A stretch of 50,713 nt of DNA. It comes from VXLM01 sp034421575 (GTDB lineage Bacteria; Chloroflexota; Dehalococcoidia; Lucifugimonadales; VXLM01). A program made the position numbers and the translations under genes. Numbering within the stretch: the first letter of the stretch is position 1; each line of letters begins with the position of its first letter. Below are positions 42,000 to 50,600 of this stretch, in pieces. The DNA lies in contig DAOUKG010000024.1 in assembly GCA_034421575.1 (NCBI GenBank), forward strand, positions 1 through 50,713, written 5' to 3'. Under the pieces are notes generated by a model that was not told the DNA's origin, did not search any database, and saw only the letters and a list, made by a program, of their open reading frames with translations.

Positions 42000-43064
42000 C
42001 TACCCCAGCGCGCCCACTATCGCATCCCCGACTTCTGCTGTGCTCGACGTACCGCCGAGGTCCGGCGTCAAGCTCTCACCCTCTTCCAGCACGTTCAGGA
42101 CGGCGCGATCGATCGCGGCTGCCGCGTCCTCCTCGCCCATGAACCGGAGCATCATCGCGCCGGACATGACCGCAGCCATGGGATTCGCGATCCCCTGACC
42201 TGCGATATCGGGAGCGCTCCCGTGCACCGGCTCGAACATCGAGGGGAACCGACGCATCGGGTCGATGTTGCCGCTCGGAGCAGTCCCCATGCTGCCCGTG
42301 ATTATCGCGCCGATGTCGGTGAGAATGTCCCCGAAGAGATTGCTCGCGACCACTACGTCGAACTCCTCCGGCTTGCGCACGAAGTCCATGCACGCCGCAT
42401 CGACGAGCAGCGACGTTGTGGCAATGTCGGGGTACTCGGCCGAGACCCTCTCGAACGCCTCGTCCCAGACGATCAGCCCGTAGCCCTGCGCGTTCGACTT
42501 CGTGACCGATGTCACGTGGCGCTTCTTGTCGCGCGACCGTGCCAGCTCGAAGGAGTACCGGATCACCCGCTCGCAGCCATGCCGGGTGAACACGCTCGTC
42601 TGGATCCCGACCTCTTCCGGGAACCCCTTGTACTGGAATCCCCCGACGTTGGCGTACTCGCCCTCGGTGTTCTCGCGAATGACCGCGATGTCGATGTCCC
42701 AAGCCTCCTTGTCCGCAAGCGGGGATTGGATACCCGGGTACAACACGCTCGGACGCTCGCACACGTACTGATCGAATCGCCGCCTGATAGGGAGCAGCAG
42801 CCCGTTCAGCGTCACGTGGTCCTGCAGTTCAGGATGCCCAACCGCGCCGAGATAGATCTGGTCGTACCCCGCGAGTGTTTCTAGCGCGTCATCAGGCATC
42901 ATCTGCCCATGCTCGAAATAGTAGTCCGACCCCCACGGAAACTCGGTGAACTCCAGCGTGATCTCATAGTCACGCGCGACCTTGCGCAGGACCTTCAACC
43001 CCTCCTCGACCACGTCAACGCCAATACCGTCCCCACGAATGACGGCTATCTTGTGCTCGGACAT
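42000..43064 (-). CDS. Tartrate/malate-type decarboxylating dehydrogenase (IDH/IPMDH family)
   Basis: A 354-residue NAD(P)- and metal-dependent beta-decarboxylating dehydrogenase. Diagnostic pieces: IAVIRGDGIGVDVVEEGL, AVIRENTEGEYANVGG, the TSVTKSNAQGYG segment, MDFVRKPEEFDVVVASNLFGDILTDIGA with the metal-binding aspartates, and EPVHGSAPDIAGQGIANP. The pattern RPSVLYPGIQSPL and lack of a leuB-type neighbourhood favour tartrate/D-malate dehydrogenase over isopropylmalate dehydrogenase. ATG 43064 (MSEHKIAV) is chosen over 43100 because the extra residues are atypical. GAGAGG lies nine bases upstream. Confidence 0.87.
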   Translation of the reverse strand: MSEHKIAVIRGDGIGVDVVEEGLKVLRKVARDYEITLEFTEFPWGSDYYFEHGQMMPDDALETLAGYDQIYLGAVGHPELQDHVTLNGLLLPIRRRFDQYVCERPSVLYPGIQSPLADKEAWDIDIAVIRENTEGEYANVGGFQYKGFPEEVGIQTSVFTRHGCERVIRYSFELARSRDKKRHVTSVTKSNAQGYGLIVWDEAFERVSAEYPDIATTSLLVDAACMDFVRKPEEFDVVVASNLFGDILTDIGAIITGSMGTAPSGNIDPMRRFPSMFEPVHGSAPDIAGQGIANPMAAVMSGAMMLRFMGEEDAAAAIDRAVLNVLEEGESLTPDLGGTSSTAEVGDAIVGALG

Positions 43065-43180
43065 TGTTGGATACCTCTCTGTGTAGCAGACTTGCTGCAA
43101 GTTGATAGACGGAGTGGGGACACTGTCACTCCTTCACATACTCTTACGGGGCGCGGCGTTGTGCCTCGCGGTCACGGAGA

Positions 43181-44614
43181 CTACGCCCACACAGGGGGGC
43201 GGCGGTCCTTCCACGGACGCGCCTCCTCAAGCTGGCCCGACAGCCGCAAGAGCGTCGCCTCATCCCCATAGCGTCCCATGAAGTGCATACCGATGGGCAG
43301 GTCGTCCCCGTTCCACGTCAGGGGCAATGAGATCCCCGGCTGTCCCGTGACGTTTGCGATGTACGTAAACGGCGAGAAGGTCGCCTGTCGTCGTCGCAAC
43401 TCGAACGGGTCCCCGCTGTCAAAGGTCAGCACACCCAGGGGCAGGGGAGGCTCTCCGAGCGTCGGCGTCAGCCACACATCGTGCTCCCCGAAGAACCTTC
43501 CAATCTCTCGAGCCCCCAGCTGCAGACGTTCCAGGTGGCCGAGATACGCGGGCGCGCCGATGCTGTCTCCCCGCTCCACGAGCGCCGCGATGAACGGCTC
43601 GATTTCGCCGGGTTCGGCCTTCCTTCCGACTCTCTCCTCCCAGCCGTGTACCCCCCACGCGACGCCCGCCGACATCATCGTCGTCCAATCGAGCCAGAGT
43701 CCATGGGTGTCATGTTCCGGGGCCTTCTCAACAACATCGTGCCCCAGTTCCTCGCATAGCGCCGCAATCTCACGGACGGCACTGGCGCAGTCGGGATGTA
43801 CGTCCGTTCCTGTCGGCGACTCAACGGAAAAGGCGATGCGAAGCCTGCCCGGCGGTGTTCCAGCCTCCTCGATGTACGACCCTGCCTGTGGCGGCGCAGG
43901 ATACCAGTCGCCGACATCAGGCCCCGCCGTGATGTCGAGGACAGCCGCCGTGTCTCGGACGGTGCGCGTAAGGACGTGCTCGGCAACAAATCCGGAGAAC
44001 ACCTCCCCGAAATACGGGCCAAGGGGGTTCCTCCCTCGCGTCGGCTTGAGTCCGACTGTCCCGCACGCCGCCGCGGGAATCCGAATCGAGCCTCCGGCAT
44101 CATTCCCATGCGCCACGGGCACCACTCCCGACGCCACCATCGCTCCGGCCCCGCCACTCGAACCGCCCGGCGTCCGCGTCGTGTCCCATGGGTTGTGTGT
44201 CGCCCCTCGGTAGCGCGGCTCGGTCGTCGCGCCGATGGCGAACTCCGGCAGGTTGGTCTTGGCGACCGTGATGAACCCGCCCGCCTTGAGCCTCTTCACC
44301 AACTCGGTGTCCCTGTCCGGCACGAACCCCTGCAGAAAGCGGGAACTCGCCGAGTACTCCACACCCGCATACTCCGCCAGGAAGTCCTTCAACAGGAACG
44401 GCACTCCCGCCAGCGGCCCATTGCCGATGTCGCCTTGCGCCAACTCGCGGGCATGGTCGTACATCTTGATCGTCACGCCGTTGAGCGTCGGATTGACCCG
44501 CTCGATGCGGTCGATCACCTCATCCACCAGTTCCAGCGACGTGACCTCTTTGCGGCGAATCAACTCCGCCAGACCAACCGCGTCGTACTGCGCAAACTCT
44601 TTCATGTAGTCCAC
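43181..44614 (-). CDS. Amidase-signature enzyme
   Basis: A 477-residue amidase with the Ser-cisSer-Lys triad: lysine in LAGVPFLLKDF, the cis-serine in TPGGSSGGAGAMVASG and the nucleophile in GNDAGGSIRIPAA. The family acts on amides such as nicotinamide, indoleacetamide, or the Gln of mischarged tRNA; no gatB or gatC is nearby, so a catabolic amidase is likelier. It is driven by a good promoter at 44644-44672 and is divergent from the hicB-like gene. Confidence 0.92.
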   Translation of the reverse strand: MDYMKEFAQYDAVGLAELIRRKEVTSLELVDEVIDRIERVNPTLNGVTIKMYDHARELAQGDIGNGPLAGVPFLLKDFLAEYAGVEYSASSRFLQGFVPDRDTELVKRLKAGGFITVAKTNLPEFAIGATTEPRYRGATHNPWDTTRTPGGSSGGAGAMVASGVVPVAHGNDAGGSIRIPAAACGTVGLKPTRGRNPLGPYFGEVFSGFVAEHVLTRTVRDTAAVLDITAGPDVGDWYPAPPQAGSYIEEAGTPPGRLRIAFSVESPTGTDVHPDCASAVREIAALCEELGHDVVEKAPEHDTHGLWLDWTTMMSAGVAWGVHGWEERVGRKAEPGEIEPFIAALVERGDSIGAPAYLGHLERLQLGAREIGRFFGEHDVWLTPTLGEPPLPLGVLTFDSGDPFELRRRQATFSPFTYIANVTGQPGISLPLTWNGDDLPIGMHFMGRYGDEATLLRLSGQLEEARPWKDRRPPVWA

Positions 44615-44643
44615 TCCAAAGGCTGTGTGTTTGGGCCTACGGC

Positions 44644-44672
44644 ATGGTATTCCCGCGCATTGGCCCTGTCAA
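44644..44672 (-). promoter_or_regulatory. Promoter of the amidase gene
   Basis: Minus strand: perfect TTGACA (44672-44667), 17-base spacer, TACCAT (44649-44644). RNA start near 44637, about 23 bases before the ATG. Confidence 0.65.
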
Positions 44673-44709
44673 ACATCGACTGCCTCTATGTCGAAACTCC
44701 CGAAGGAGC

Positions 44710-44739
44710 TTGATGCTTCGGGCAGGTATGCCCTACACT
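44710..44739 (+). promoter_or_regulatory. Promoter of the solitary hicB-like gene
   Basis: TTGATG (44710-44715), 18-base spacer, TACACT (44734-44739). Back to back with the amidase promoter. The expected start of RNA (about 44746) falls inside the palindrome at 44738-44751. Confidence 0.55.
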
Positions 44740-44751
44740 CGAATAGTCGAG
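44738..44751. promoter_or_regulatory. Palindromic operator candidate at the hicB-like promoter
   Basis: CTCGA-ATAG-TCGAG, perfect 5-bp arms, spanning the end of the -10 box and the transcription start. The position fits autorepression by the HicB-like protein encoded 16 bases downstream. Confidence 0.45.
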
Positions 44752-44767
44752 AAAGGACGGGGACAAC

Positions 44768-45205
44768 ATGCGCTTTCAGTATCCAGCCGAGCTCTGGCAT
44801 GCGGGGCCGAACGAAGTAGTAGTCTCATTCCGCGACATTCCGGGGTGTCACACTTCAGGCGAAGACGAAGCCGAAGCCTTGGAAGAGGCGCAGGATACTC
44901 TCGAGGAAGCCATTGCAGGGCGAATCAACCGGGAGGAAGATATTCCTTCACCAAGTACGCCGCTGCCGGGCGAACGCCTCGTATCCGTACCCACCGATAT
45001 GGCCGCAAAAGCGGCCTTCGTTACTGCTTTTCGCAGTAGCGGTATGACGCGGGTGTCCCTTGCCAAACGCCTAGGCATCGACGAAAAATCCGTTCGACGG
45101 ATGCTCGACCCGCGGCATGGCACGGCTCCTAGCCGTATTCACCGAGCGCTCCGCGTTCTCGGAAGCGACCTCGTGGTCGAGGTTCGCGAGCTCGCTGGCG
45201 TATAG
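44768..45205 (+). CDS. Solitary HicB-like protein with helix-turn-helix
   Basis: A 145-residue protein. The first 60 residues form the HicB partial RNase-H fold (YPAELWHAGPNEVVVSFRDIPGCHTSGEDEAEALEEAQDTLEEAI). Residues about 95-135 are an Xre-type helix-turn-helix (VSLAKRLGIDEKSVRRMLDPRHG). HicB normally neutralises and co-represses HicA, but no hicA is adjacent. It is probably a stand-alone regulator or the survivor of a broken pair. It resembles the HicB at 49813-50241 in both domains. The aldo/keto reductase gene starts 43 bases downstream on the same strand. Confidence 0.85.
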   Translation: MRFQYPAELWHAGPNEVVVSFRDIPGCHTSGEDEAEALEEAQDTLEEAIAGRINREEDIPSPSTPLPGERLVSVPTDMAAKAAFVTAFRSSGMTRVSLAKRLGIDEKSVRRMLDPRHGTAPSRIHRALRVLGSDLVVEVRELAGV

Positions 45206-45248
45206 GTCTAGCGTACGTGACGTAAAAGCTCAGGATAAGGAACCTCAG

Positions 45249-46190
45249 TTGCTCTACAGAACCCTCGGACGAACCGGCCTAAACGTATCCCTGCTTAGCT
45301 ACGGCACCGGCGGGCCCAGGATGTTTGGGCAGAACGAAGGCATGGACCGCTCCGGTCAGGTCGCCATCGTCCGCCGGTGCCTTGATCTCGGCGTCAATCT
45401 CTTCGATACCGCCAAGGGCTATGAGAACAGTGAGTCCATCTTGGGCGAGTGTCTGCGTGGCATCCCTCGCGACTCATATCACCTCATCACGAAATGGCGA
45501 TTCGAAGAGGAGCCTACCGGCCCCCAAGAGGAGGTCCTTGCCGCCACGATTGAGGACAGCCTGCGTACCCTCGGAACCGACCACATCGAAATCTACATGC
45601 TCCACGGTCTGACCGATGCTTGGTACGACGATGGTGTCGAGCGCTACTACCCTGTGCTGGACCGCTTCCGCGAACAGGGCAAGATTGGAGCTATCGGCCT
45701 GAGCACGCAGTTTATGGTGGACGCTCCGCAGGACGGCGCTCTCATCTCGCTCACACGCAACCCCGACCTGTGGGACGTCGTCATGGTCAAGTACGGCATT
45801 CTCAACCAGCACGTCGTGAAGGAGATGCTCCCCCTCGCACTTGAGCACGATGTCGGTATAGTCAACATGGCCGCCGCGCGCATACGCCTGCCTGACCCCG
45901 ACCTGCTCGAACAGACCATCGCCGAGTGGAAGGAAAAGGGCTATCTTGAGCTGGACAGCCTGCCGGAAAAGGACCCCCTAGGCTGGCTCGTCCATGACGA
46001 CGTAGAGTCCGTCGTAGCCGCGGGCTACAAGTTCGCCGCCGACCATCCCTCGGTCGCAACGGTTCTCACCGGGACCTCAAACCTCGACCACCTGGAACAG
46101 AACGCCCGTGCCCTCGAACGCCCCAGCCTCGACGACGCCGACTCTAAGCGCGTCATCGACCTCTTCAGCCACATCGTCGAGTACGCGTAG
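45249..46190 (+). CDS. Aldo/keto reductase
   Basis: A 313-residue NADPH-dependent oxidoreductase of the barrel fold. Start: TTG 45249 (LLYRTLGRTGLNVSLLSYGTGG) has AAGGA upstream and gives the family N-terminus; the open frame back to 45117 overlaps hicB and looks non-coding. Catalytic residues Asp and Tyr lie in FDTAKGYENSE, Lys in HLITKWRF, His in IYMLHGLTD. The cofactor region near the C-terminus reads SVATVLTGTSNLDHLEQNARAL. Substrate unknown; members reduce sugars or aldehydes. It may be co-transcribed with the hicB-like regulator. Confidence 0.88.
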   Translation: MLYRTLGRTGLNVSLLSYGTGGPRMFGQNEGMDRSGQVAIVRRCLDLGVNLFDTAKGYENSESILGECLRGIPRDSYHLITKWRFEEEPTGPQEEVLAATIEDSLRTLGTDHIEIYMLHGLTDAWYDDGVERYYPVLDRFREQGKIGAIGLSTQFMVDAPQDGALISLTRNPDLWDVVMVKYGILNQHVVKEMLPLALEHDVGIVNMAAARIRLPDPDLLEQTIAEWKEKGYLELDSLPEKDPLGWLVHDDVESVVAAGYKFAADHPSVATVLTGTSNLDHLEQNARALERPSLDDADSKRVIDLFSHIVEYA

Positions 46191-46199
46191 CTCCGAAAT

Positions 46200-46221
46200 C
46201 TCTACCCCCGCCGGGGGAGAG
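46200..46221. repeat. Palindromic repeat, third copy of the CTCTCCC family
   Basis: CTCT-A-CCCCC, a GCC loop, GGGGGAGAG, with one bulged A. Related to 1109-1128 and 8775-8797, and followed by AGAGAGGGGG. It lies between convergent genes and could also slow transcription. Confidence 0.5.
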
Positions 46222-46270
46222 ACAAAGAGAGGGGGTCTTGCACACATACCCTCTTGAAGGTGGCGAGCCC

Positions 46271-47395
46271 CTAACTCACCGAGTGCTCCTCAAGCGCATC
46301 GTCACTAACGTCGATCCCCAGCCCCGGGCCGTCCGGCGGCGGGAGTGCCCCGTCGACCACCTCCGGCTGTCCGCTCGCTATACGACCGCGCAGGGGGTAT
46401 GCGTTCCGGTTGTGCTCCATGATGAAGAAGTTCGGTATCGCCGCCGAGTAGTGGATGGATGCTACGATGGACACTATCCCTCCGCCACCGATGTGAGGCG
46501 CGACCGGGATGTTGTACGTGTCGGCGAGCGTGGCGATTGCCATGCCCTCGGTGAGACCCGTGCGGGCGATGTCCGGCATGACGATGTCGAACGCTCGCCT
46601 CTCGAACGCCTCCCGCAGGTCCCAGCGTGTGCGTGTCCATTCACTTGACGCAACCGGAACGTCCAGCGCCCGCGATAGCTCGACAAGTCCGCCGATGTCC
46701 TCCGGCACGAGCGGCGACTCCAGCCACGTCGCGTCGATAGCCTCCAGCCGTCGCCCAAGCGCGATGGCGGACGGCAGGCTGTGGTAGGTGTGCACGTCGA
46801 CAATGATCTTGGCTTCCGGCCCGACTGCCTCTCGGACCGAATCAGCTACCTCAGCCGTCTCAGAAACCGAGCCTCTGATGTGGAGCTTCACCCCGCCATA
46901 GCCCGCTTCGACGTGTGACTTCGCCTCCGCCGCGGCCTCGATGGGTGTCGCTGCACTCACATTGTTGTACACGGGCACGTGATCCCGAAACGCTCCTCCC
47001 AACAGCTTGTATATTGGCAGTCCGGTCGCCTTACCCTTGATGTCCCACAACGCGATGTCAACCGCCGCCATTGCGTCCGGGTAGAAGCCAGTCTGGTGAC
47101 CCCGCTCCCGCATGGCAGAGTACATGCGGTACCACAGCGCGGACGTGTCGAGGGGATCACTGCCCAGCAGCATCGGCCTCAACGCCGTATCGATGATGGT
47201 CTTCGTCGTCTGCGGGGAGATAGGAGACTGCCCCTCGCCGTACCCGACGATCCCGGCGTCGGTCTCCACTCTTGCGATAACCGTCTGGTGACGAGTCCCA
47301 TAGATGGAGTACCGGAAGTCGTCGTTGACGAGGTACTCCGGCTCTCCAACGTCACCGATGCCTATGGCGAAGGCGTCGACCCGCGTGATCTTCAT
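46271..47395 (-). CDS. Mandelate racemase/muconate lactonizing enzyme family (acid-sugar dehydratase-like)
   Basis: A 374-residue enolase-superfamily enzyme that abstracts a proton next to a carboxylate. Metal ligands are Asp200 (IIVDVHTYHS), Glu226 (WLESPLVPED) and Glu252 (ASSEWTRTR). The second-strand base motif is K170-x-H172 rather than K-x-K, and His301 (PVAPHIGGGG) is the other base, typical of the racemase subgroup that dehydrates acid sugars. The exact substrate is unknown. ATG overlaps the stop of the 444-residue gene (ATGA), so it is the last member of the formylglycine-enzyme operon. Confidence 0.88.
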   Translation of the reverse strand: MKITRVDAFAIGIGDVGEPEYLVNDDFRYSIYGTRHQTVIARVETDAGIVGYGEGQSPISPQTTKTIIDTALRPMLLGSDPLDTSALWYRMYSAMRERGHQTGFYPDAMAAVDIALWDIKGKATGLPIYKLLGGAFRDHVPVYNNVSAATPIEAAAEAKSHVEAGYGGVKLHIRGSVSETAEVADSVREAVGPEAKIIVDVHTYHSLPSAIALGRRLEAIDATWLESPLVPEDIGGLVELSRALDVPVASSEWTRTRWDLREAFERRAFDIVMPDIARTGLTEGMAIATLADTYNIPVAPHIGGGGIVSIVASIHYSAAIPNFFIMEHNRNAYPLRGRIASGQPEVVDGALPPPDGPGLGIDVSDDALEEHSVS

Positions 47396-48726
47396 CGCGC
47401 CTGTTCCGTCTCGTCCAGCATCGCGGCGATTTCCTTCTCGATCTGCAGTCTCGCCGCAATGACGTACTCGTCCGTCGTCGGCCCTACCACCCTCGTCTCG
47501 AAGCCGTGCGTACCGAACCCCGGCACGATCTTCTCTCGCACCCGGTACTCGGGGTCATTGAAGAAGTAGGGTCGGGTGCCCCGCAGAGGTTCCGGCAGGT
47601 CGTCGCCCTCCGTGCGATAGATCGCCGGATTTGCAAGCACAACGGTCGGCGCGTCCTCACCCGTTTCTGCCGGACGGCTCGGAACGACCATGTCGCCCAT
47701 CAACACCTCCGGCTTGAGCTCCGGTGCCCAATGGCGTATCCGGTACGTTGCTCCCGGCCCGACGTAGTGCCGCATGTCACGCTTGGTGATGACGTACTCG
47801 TGCCACTTGCGGAGCTCCGGAAAATGGTGGGAGGGTAGGGTGCTCTCGGCTTCGTAGGACGCTCCGTTTCCCTGCGCGCGAATGTCGTTGAAGACCATGA
47901 ACCAGTTAACGAGATCGCGGACGCCCCGCGCGAACTTGCTGTAGTGCTCGGTCCGTCGTGGGCTGCACTCGTCCACGACGACAATGTGGGGCTGCGTCTC
48001 GCTCATCTCCACCCAGAATTCCGGCGGAAACCCCGACCGGTTCCATCTGCCTATCCAGTGGGGCACCGTCAGCCTCATCGAGCTGTGCGACTGCACCCGC
48101 CAGTAGCGGACGTCGAAGTCGTCACGCAGGTATCGCTCCAAAGGCTGGACAACCCAGTCCCTCCCGTACCGCTCGTTCCCGAACACGACGACCGGCCTTG
48201 ACGTTCCTGCCTTGAACTTTCGCAGGAACTTCAGCAGCTCGACCGCCTCATACGCGGCACGTCTAGTCTCCCTCAGGTCCTCATCCGTAAGGACGGCAGG
48301 GTCGTCACTCTGCTCTTCGAGAACGGTCAGCGATTCGAACAATGCTCGTTGCTCATCCGGTTCCTCCGGCCAGTCGCGCTGACGACCGCACTCCGACACA
48401 AACCGGTGGTACTCCAACTCCCGCATCAGCTCATCATCAGCGTTGAAAAGCCCGCACCTCGTGTTCTCCCGCAGTCCGTCCAAGTGCTGGATGGTTCCCT
48501 CGATATCCTCAGTCCGCGTCAGCAGCGCCGACAATATCGGCGTGCTTCTCACGCCGTCATGGTTCTGCACGTTCACGCGAGAGAGCCAATCGGCCAGCGC
48601 CTGCATCCGCGCGATGCCCTCATCGTCCCCAAGCCGCTCGAACTCCGCGATCTGCTCAGGGGAAAGCCGCATCCGGTGTTCGTCATTCAGCCTCTCGAAA
48701 ACAGTCTCATCGGTCATCGTACGCAA
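47392..48726 (-). CDS. Uncharacterised 444-residue protein between FGE and racemase-family genes
   Basis: A soluble protein without signal peptide or membrane segment that I cannot assign. The N-terminal half is helical and acidic. The centre has GTSRPVVVFGNERYGRDWVVQPLERYL, then HIVVVDECSPRRTEHYSKF, which loosely recalls a phosphoribosyltransferase PRPP loop (four hydrophobics, Asp-Glu, later Thr); this is a weak resemblance only. His/Trp-rich segments follow (SHHFPELRKWHEYVITKRDMRHYVG, YRIRHWAPELKPEV). It begins six bases after the FGE-type gene and overlaps the racemase gene by four, so it is part of that operon. ATG 48717 is another possible start. Confidence 0.72.
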   Translation of the reverse strand: MRTMTDETVFERLNDEHRMRLSPEQIAEFERLGDDEGIARMQALADWLSRVNVQNHDGVRSTPILSALLTRTEDIEGTIQHLDGLRENTRCGLFNADDELMRELEYHRFVSECGRQRDWPEEPDEQRALFESLTVLEEQSDDPAVLTDEDLRETRRAAYEAVELLKFLRKFKAGTSRPVVVFGNERYGRDWVVQPLERYLRDDFDVRYWRVQSHSSMRLTVPHWIGRWNRSGFPPEFWVEMSETQPHIVVVDECSPRRTEHYSKFARGVRDLVNWFMVFNDIRAQGNGASYEAESTLPSHHFPELRKWHEYVITKRDMRHYVGPGATYRIRHWAPELKPEVLMGDMVVPSRPAETGEDAPTVVLANPAIYRTEGDDLPEPLRGTRPYFFNDPEYRVREKIVPGFGTHGFETRVVGPTTDEYVIAARLQIEKEIAAMLDETEQAR

Positions 48727-48732
48727 TACTGT

Positions 48733-49686
48733 CTACTTTCTTCCCCCTGCGTCCATCACCAGGCGAAAGCCCATGTGTCCCGCGGAGCTGTCCGGCGTGG
48801 ACGCCGTCCTCGCGGCAGGACGGTACCGGTTGCAGTAGGACTCGTGGCAGAGGTACGAGCCGCCCTTCGCGATCTTGCTCTCCCCCGTGGCAGGCCCTTT
48901 CGGGTCGACGCGCGGTCCCCCGACGTGATGCCTGCGACTGAACCAGTCCGAGCACCACTCCCACACGTTGCCGGACACATTGTACAGCCCGTGACCGTTC
49001 GGCTCGAACGACGACGCCGGCGCCGTGCCGAAGTGCCCGTCCTCGACCGTGTTGACATTCGGAAAGTCGCCCTGCCAGATATTGCACATGTGGCGTCCGT
49101 CCGGAGTCAGTTCGTCGCCCCAGGGGAAGAGAGCCTGCTCCAAGCCGCCCCGCGCCGCAAGCTCCCACTCCGCCTCCGTCGGCAGACGGCCCCCCGCCCA
49201 CTCCGCGTAGGTCACAGCGTCGTTCCATGAAACATGCACGACGGGATGGTCATCTCTGCCATCAATCGACGACCCCGGACCCTCAGGCTCCCGCCACCAC
49301 GCACCGTCCACCTTCCACCACCAGGGCACCTTTGCGACCGCCTGATCGACCGACGCCGCGACTTCTTCCGACACGAACTGGTTGAACACGAACGACCAGC
49401 AGAACCGCTCGGCCTCCGTCACATGCCCCGTCGCCTCCACGAACGCCCCGAACTCCCGGTTCGTGACCGTCGTCGTCGCAATCGAGTACGGGCTGACCGT
49501 GATCCTGCGAACGGGGTCCTCGCCATCTCGCCGGTTTCGCACCGGTGCCCGCGTGCCCATCAGGAACTCGCCTTCGAGGCGCACGAAATCGCTGGCGGGA
49601 ACACCTTGCCCCACAGCCGCACCGATACCGGAGGAGGAGGAGACCTCACCGCCGATGCGCTCGATATTGGGGATGCAGCAGTCCAT
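48733..49686 (-). CDS. Formylglycine-generating enzyme
   Basis: A 317-residue protein that matches true FGE rather than the wider SUMF/C-type-lectin group. Both active-site cysteines are present in GGSYLCHESYCNRYRPAAR (Cys280 and Cys285 from this start), followed by TPDSSAGHMGFRLV. The N-terminal blocks FLMGT, VTNREFGAFVEATGHVTEAERFCWSFVF and HPVVHVSWNDAVTYAEWAGGRLPTEAEWELAARGG are complete. FGE oxidises a cysteine in sulfatases (C-x-P-x-R) to formylglycine with copper and oxygen. No sulfatase lies in the window. ATG 49686 (MDCCIPN) is preferred to 49701. Confidence 0.9.
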   Translation of the reverse strand: MDCCIPNIERIGGEVSSSSGIGAAVGQGVPASDFVRLEGEFLMGTRAPVRNRRDGEDPVRRITVSPYSIATTTVTNREFGAFVEATGHVTEAERFCWSFVFNQFVSEEVAASVDQAVAKVPWWWKVDGAWWREPEGPGSSIDGRDDHPVVHVSWNDAVTYAEWAGGRLPTEAEWELAARGGLEQALFPWGDELTPDGRHMCNIWQGDFPNVNTVEDGHFGTAPASSFEPNGHGLYNVSGNVWEWCSDWFSRRHHVGGPRVDPKGPATGESKIAKGGSYLCHESYCNRYRPAARTASTPDSSAGHMGFRLVMDAGGRK

Positions 49687-49812
49687 AACTGACAATCTCA
49701 TACCAATTGTGGTGGTGGCATCACGTTATTGGTCGCTAGATTCGGTGGATTATCGCTTCTAGGGCATTGGCGGGTATATGGCGTAGATGAGACGAAATGG
49801 TATAAGAATGCA

Positions 49813-50241
49813 CTACGCCGCGCTGTCCTCGATCACGAGGGAGCGGCCCACGACTTCGAGGGCTTTTTCGACCTTCCCGATCTGTGAAAGATGGTTGGGG
49901 TTCACGAGCCGTCGAACGGTGCTTTCGCTGACGCCGAGGCGCTTGCCCAGTGCCGCGTTCGTGACGCGCTGGCTCCTCATCGCCGTATACAGCGCGAGTT
50001 TCGCCGCAATCACGGGCGGTACGGGAACGAGTTCCTGCCCTTCCGCAACGGGACTGGGAACGGGGATGTCCCATTGCTCCAGAACGTAGCCCGCAAGGGC
50101 GACCGCGAGAGCGTCCTTCGCCATATCGAGGGCCTCGGCGCGGTCTCTTCCGTTCGTGAGAGCTCCCGGAACATCGGGGAATGTCACGTAGAACCCAGAA
50201 GGCTCTTCCGGGTGGAGGACGCATGGATAAGCGAATCGCAT
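49813..50241 (-). CDS. hicB: HicB antitoxin with helix-turn-helix
   Basis: A 142-residue antitoxin. N-terminal HicB fold: FAYPCVLHPEEPSGFYVTFPDVPGALTNGRDRAEALDMAKDALAVAL. C-terminal DNA-binding part: VTNAALGKRLGVSESTVRRLVNPNHLS. It should bind HicA and repress the hicAB operon. The start lies three bases after the hicA stop. It is related over its length to the solitary protein at 44768-45205. Confidence 0.9.
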   Translation of the reverse strand: MRFAYPCVLHPEEPSGFYVTFPDVPGALTNGRDRAEALDMAKDALAVALAGYVLEQWDIPVPSPVAEGQELVPVPPVIAAKLALYTAMRSQRVTNAALGKRLGVSESTVRRLVNPNHLSQIGKVEKALEVVGRSLVIEDSAA

Positions 50242-50244
50242 CGG

Positions 50245-50451
50245 TCAAAATCCCTTTCTGTCGATGTCGAGGTCTTTGAGCATCGACGCAAACAGCCCGG
50301 GGCCGATTTCACCATAGGGAACCGTAGTAAGCCAGCCTCCGAGATGGAGACGCCCGTGACTGCCCTTGCCGCTTGTCGTATCGAATCGGAATGCCAACTT
50401 ATGTCTCCTGGCGTAACGACGCGCGTGTCTCACGAATTCTCGTCCGTTCAT
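50245..50451 (-). CDS. hicA: HicA toxin (mRNA interferase)
   Basis: A 68-residue double-stranded-RNA-binding-fold RNase that cleaves mRNA. MNGREFVRHARRYARRH gives the first helix; the catalytic histidine is in GKGSHGRLHLGG, and the end SMLKDLDIDRKGF is standard. The frame is open to 50601, but ATG 50451 gives the normal HicA length. The operon order is toxin then antitoxin, as usual. It lies 150 bases from an IS-like end. Confidence 0.88.
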   Translation of the reverse strand: MNGREFVRHARRYARRHKLAFRFDTTSGKGSHGRLHLGGWLTTVPYGEIGPGLFASMLKDLDIDRKGF

Positions 50452-50600
50452 TGCTCTATGTTCGTACAAGAGCGCACAAGCGTCAATCGAAGAAACCGGA
50501 GGAGACGCCTCGATACCCTCTGGTCTGATAATCGCTCCGTGCCCTCTGCGATGAATCCCCACTCCGGCCAGCACCCAACACCCGGAACCTGGTACCCCCA

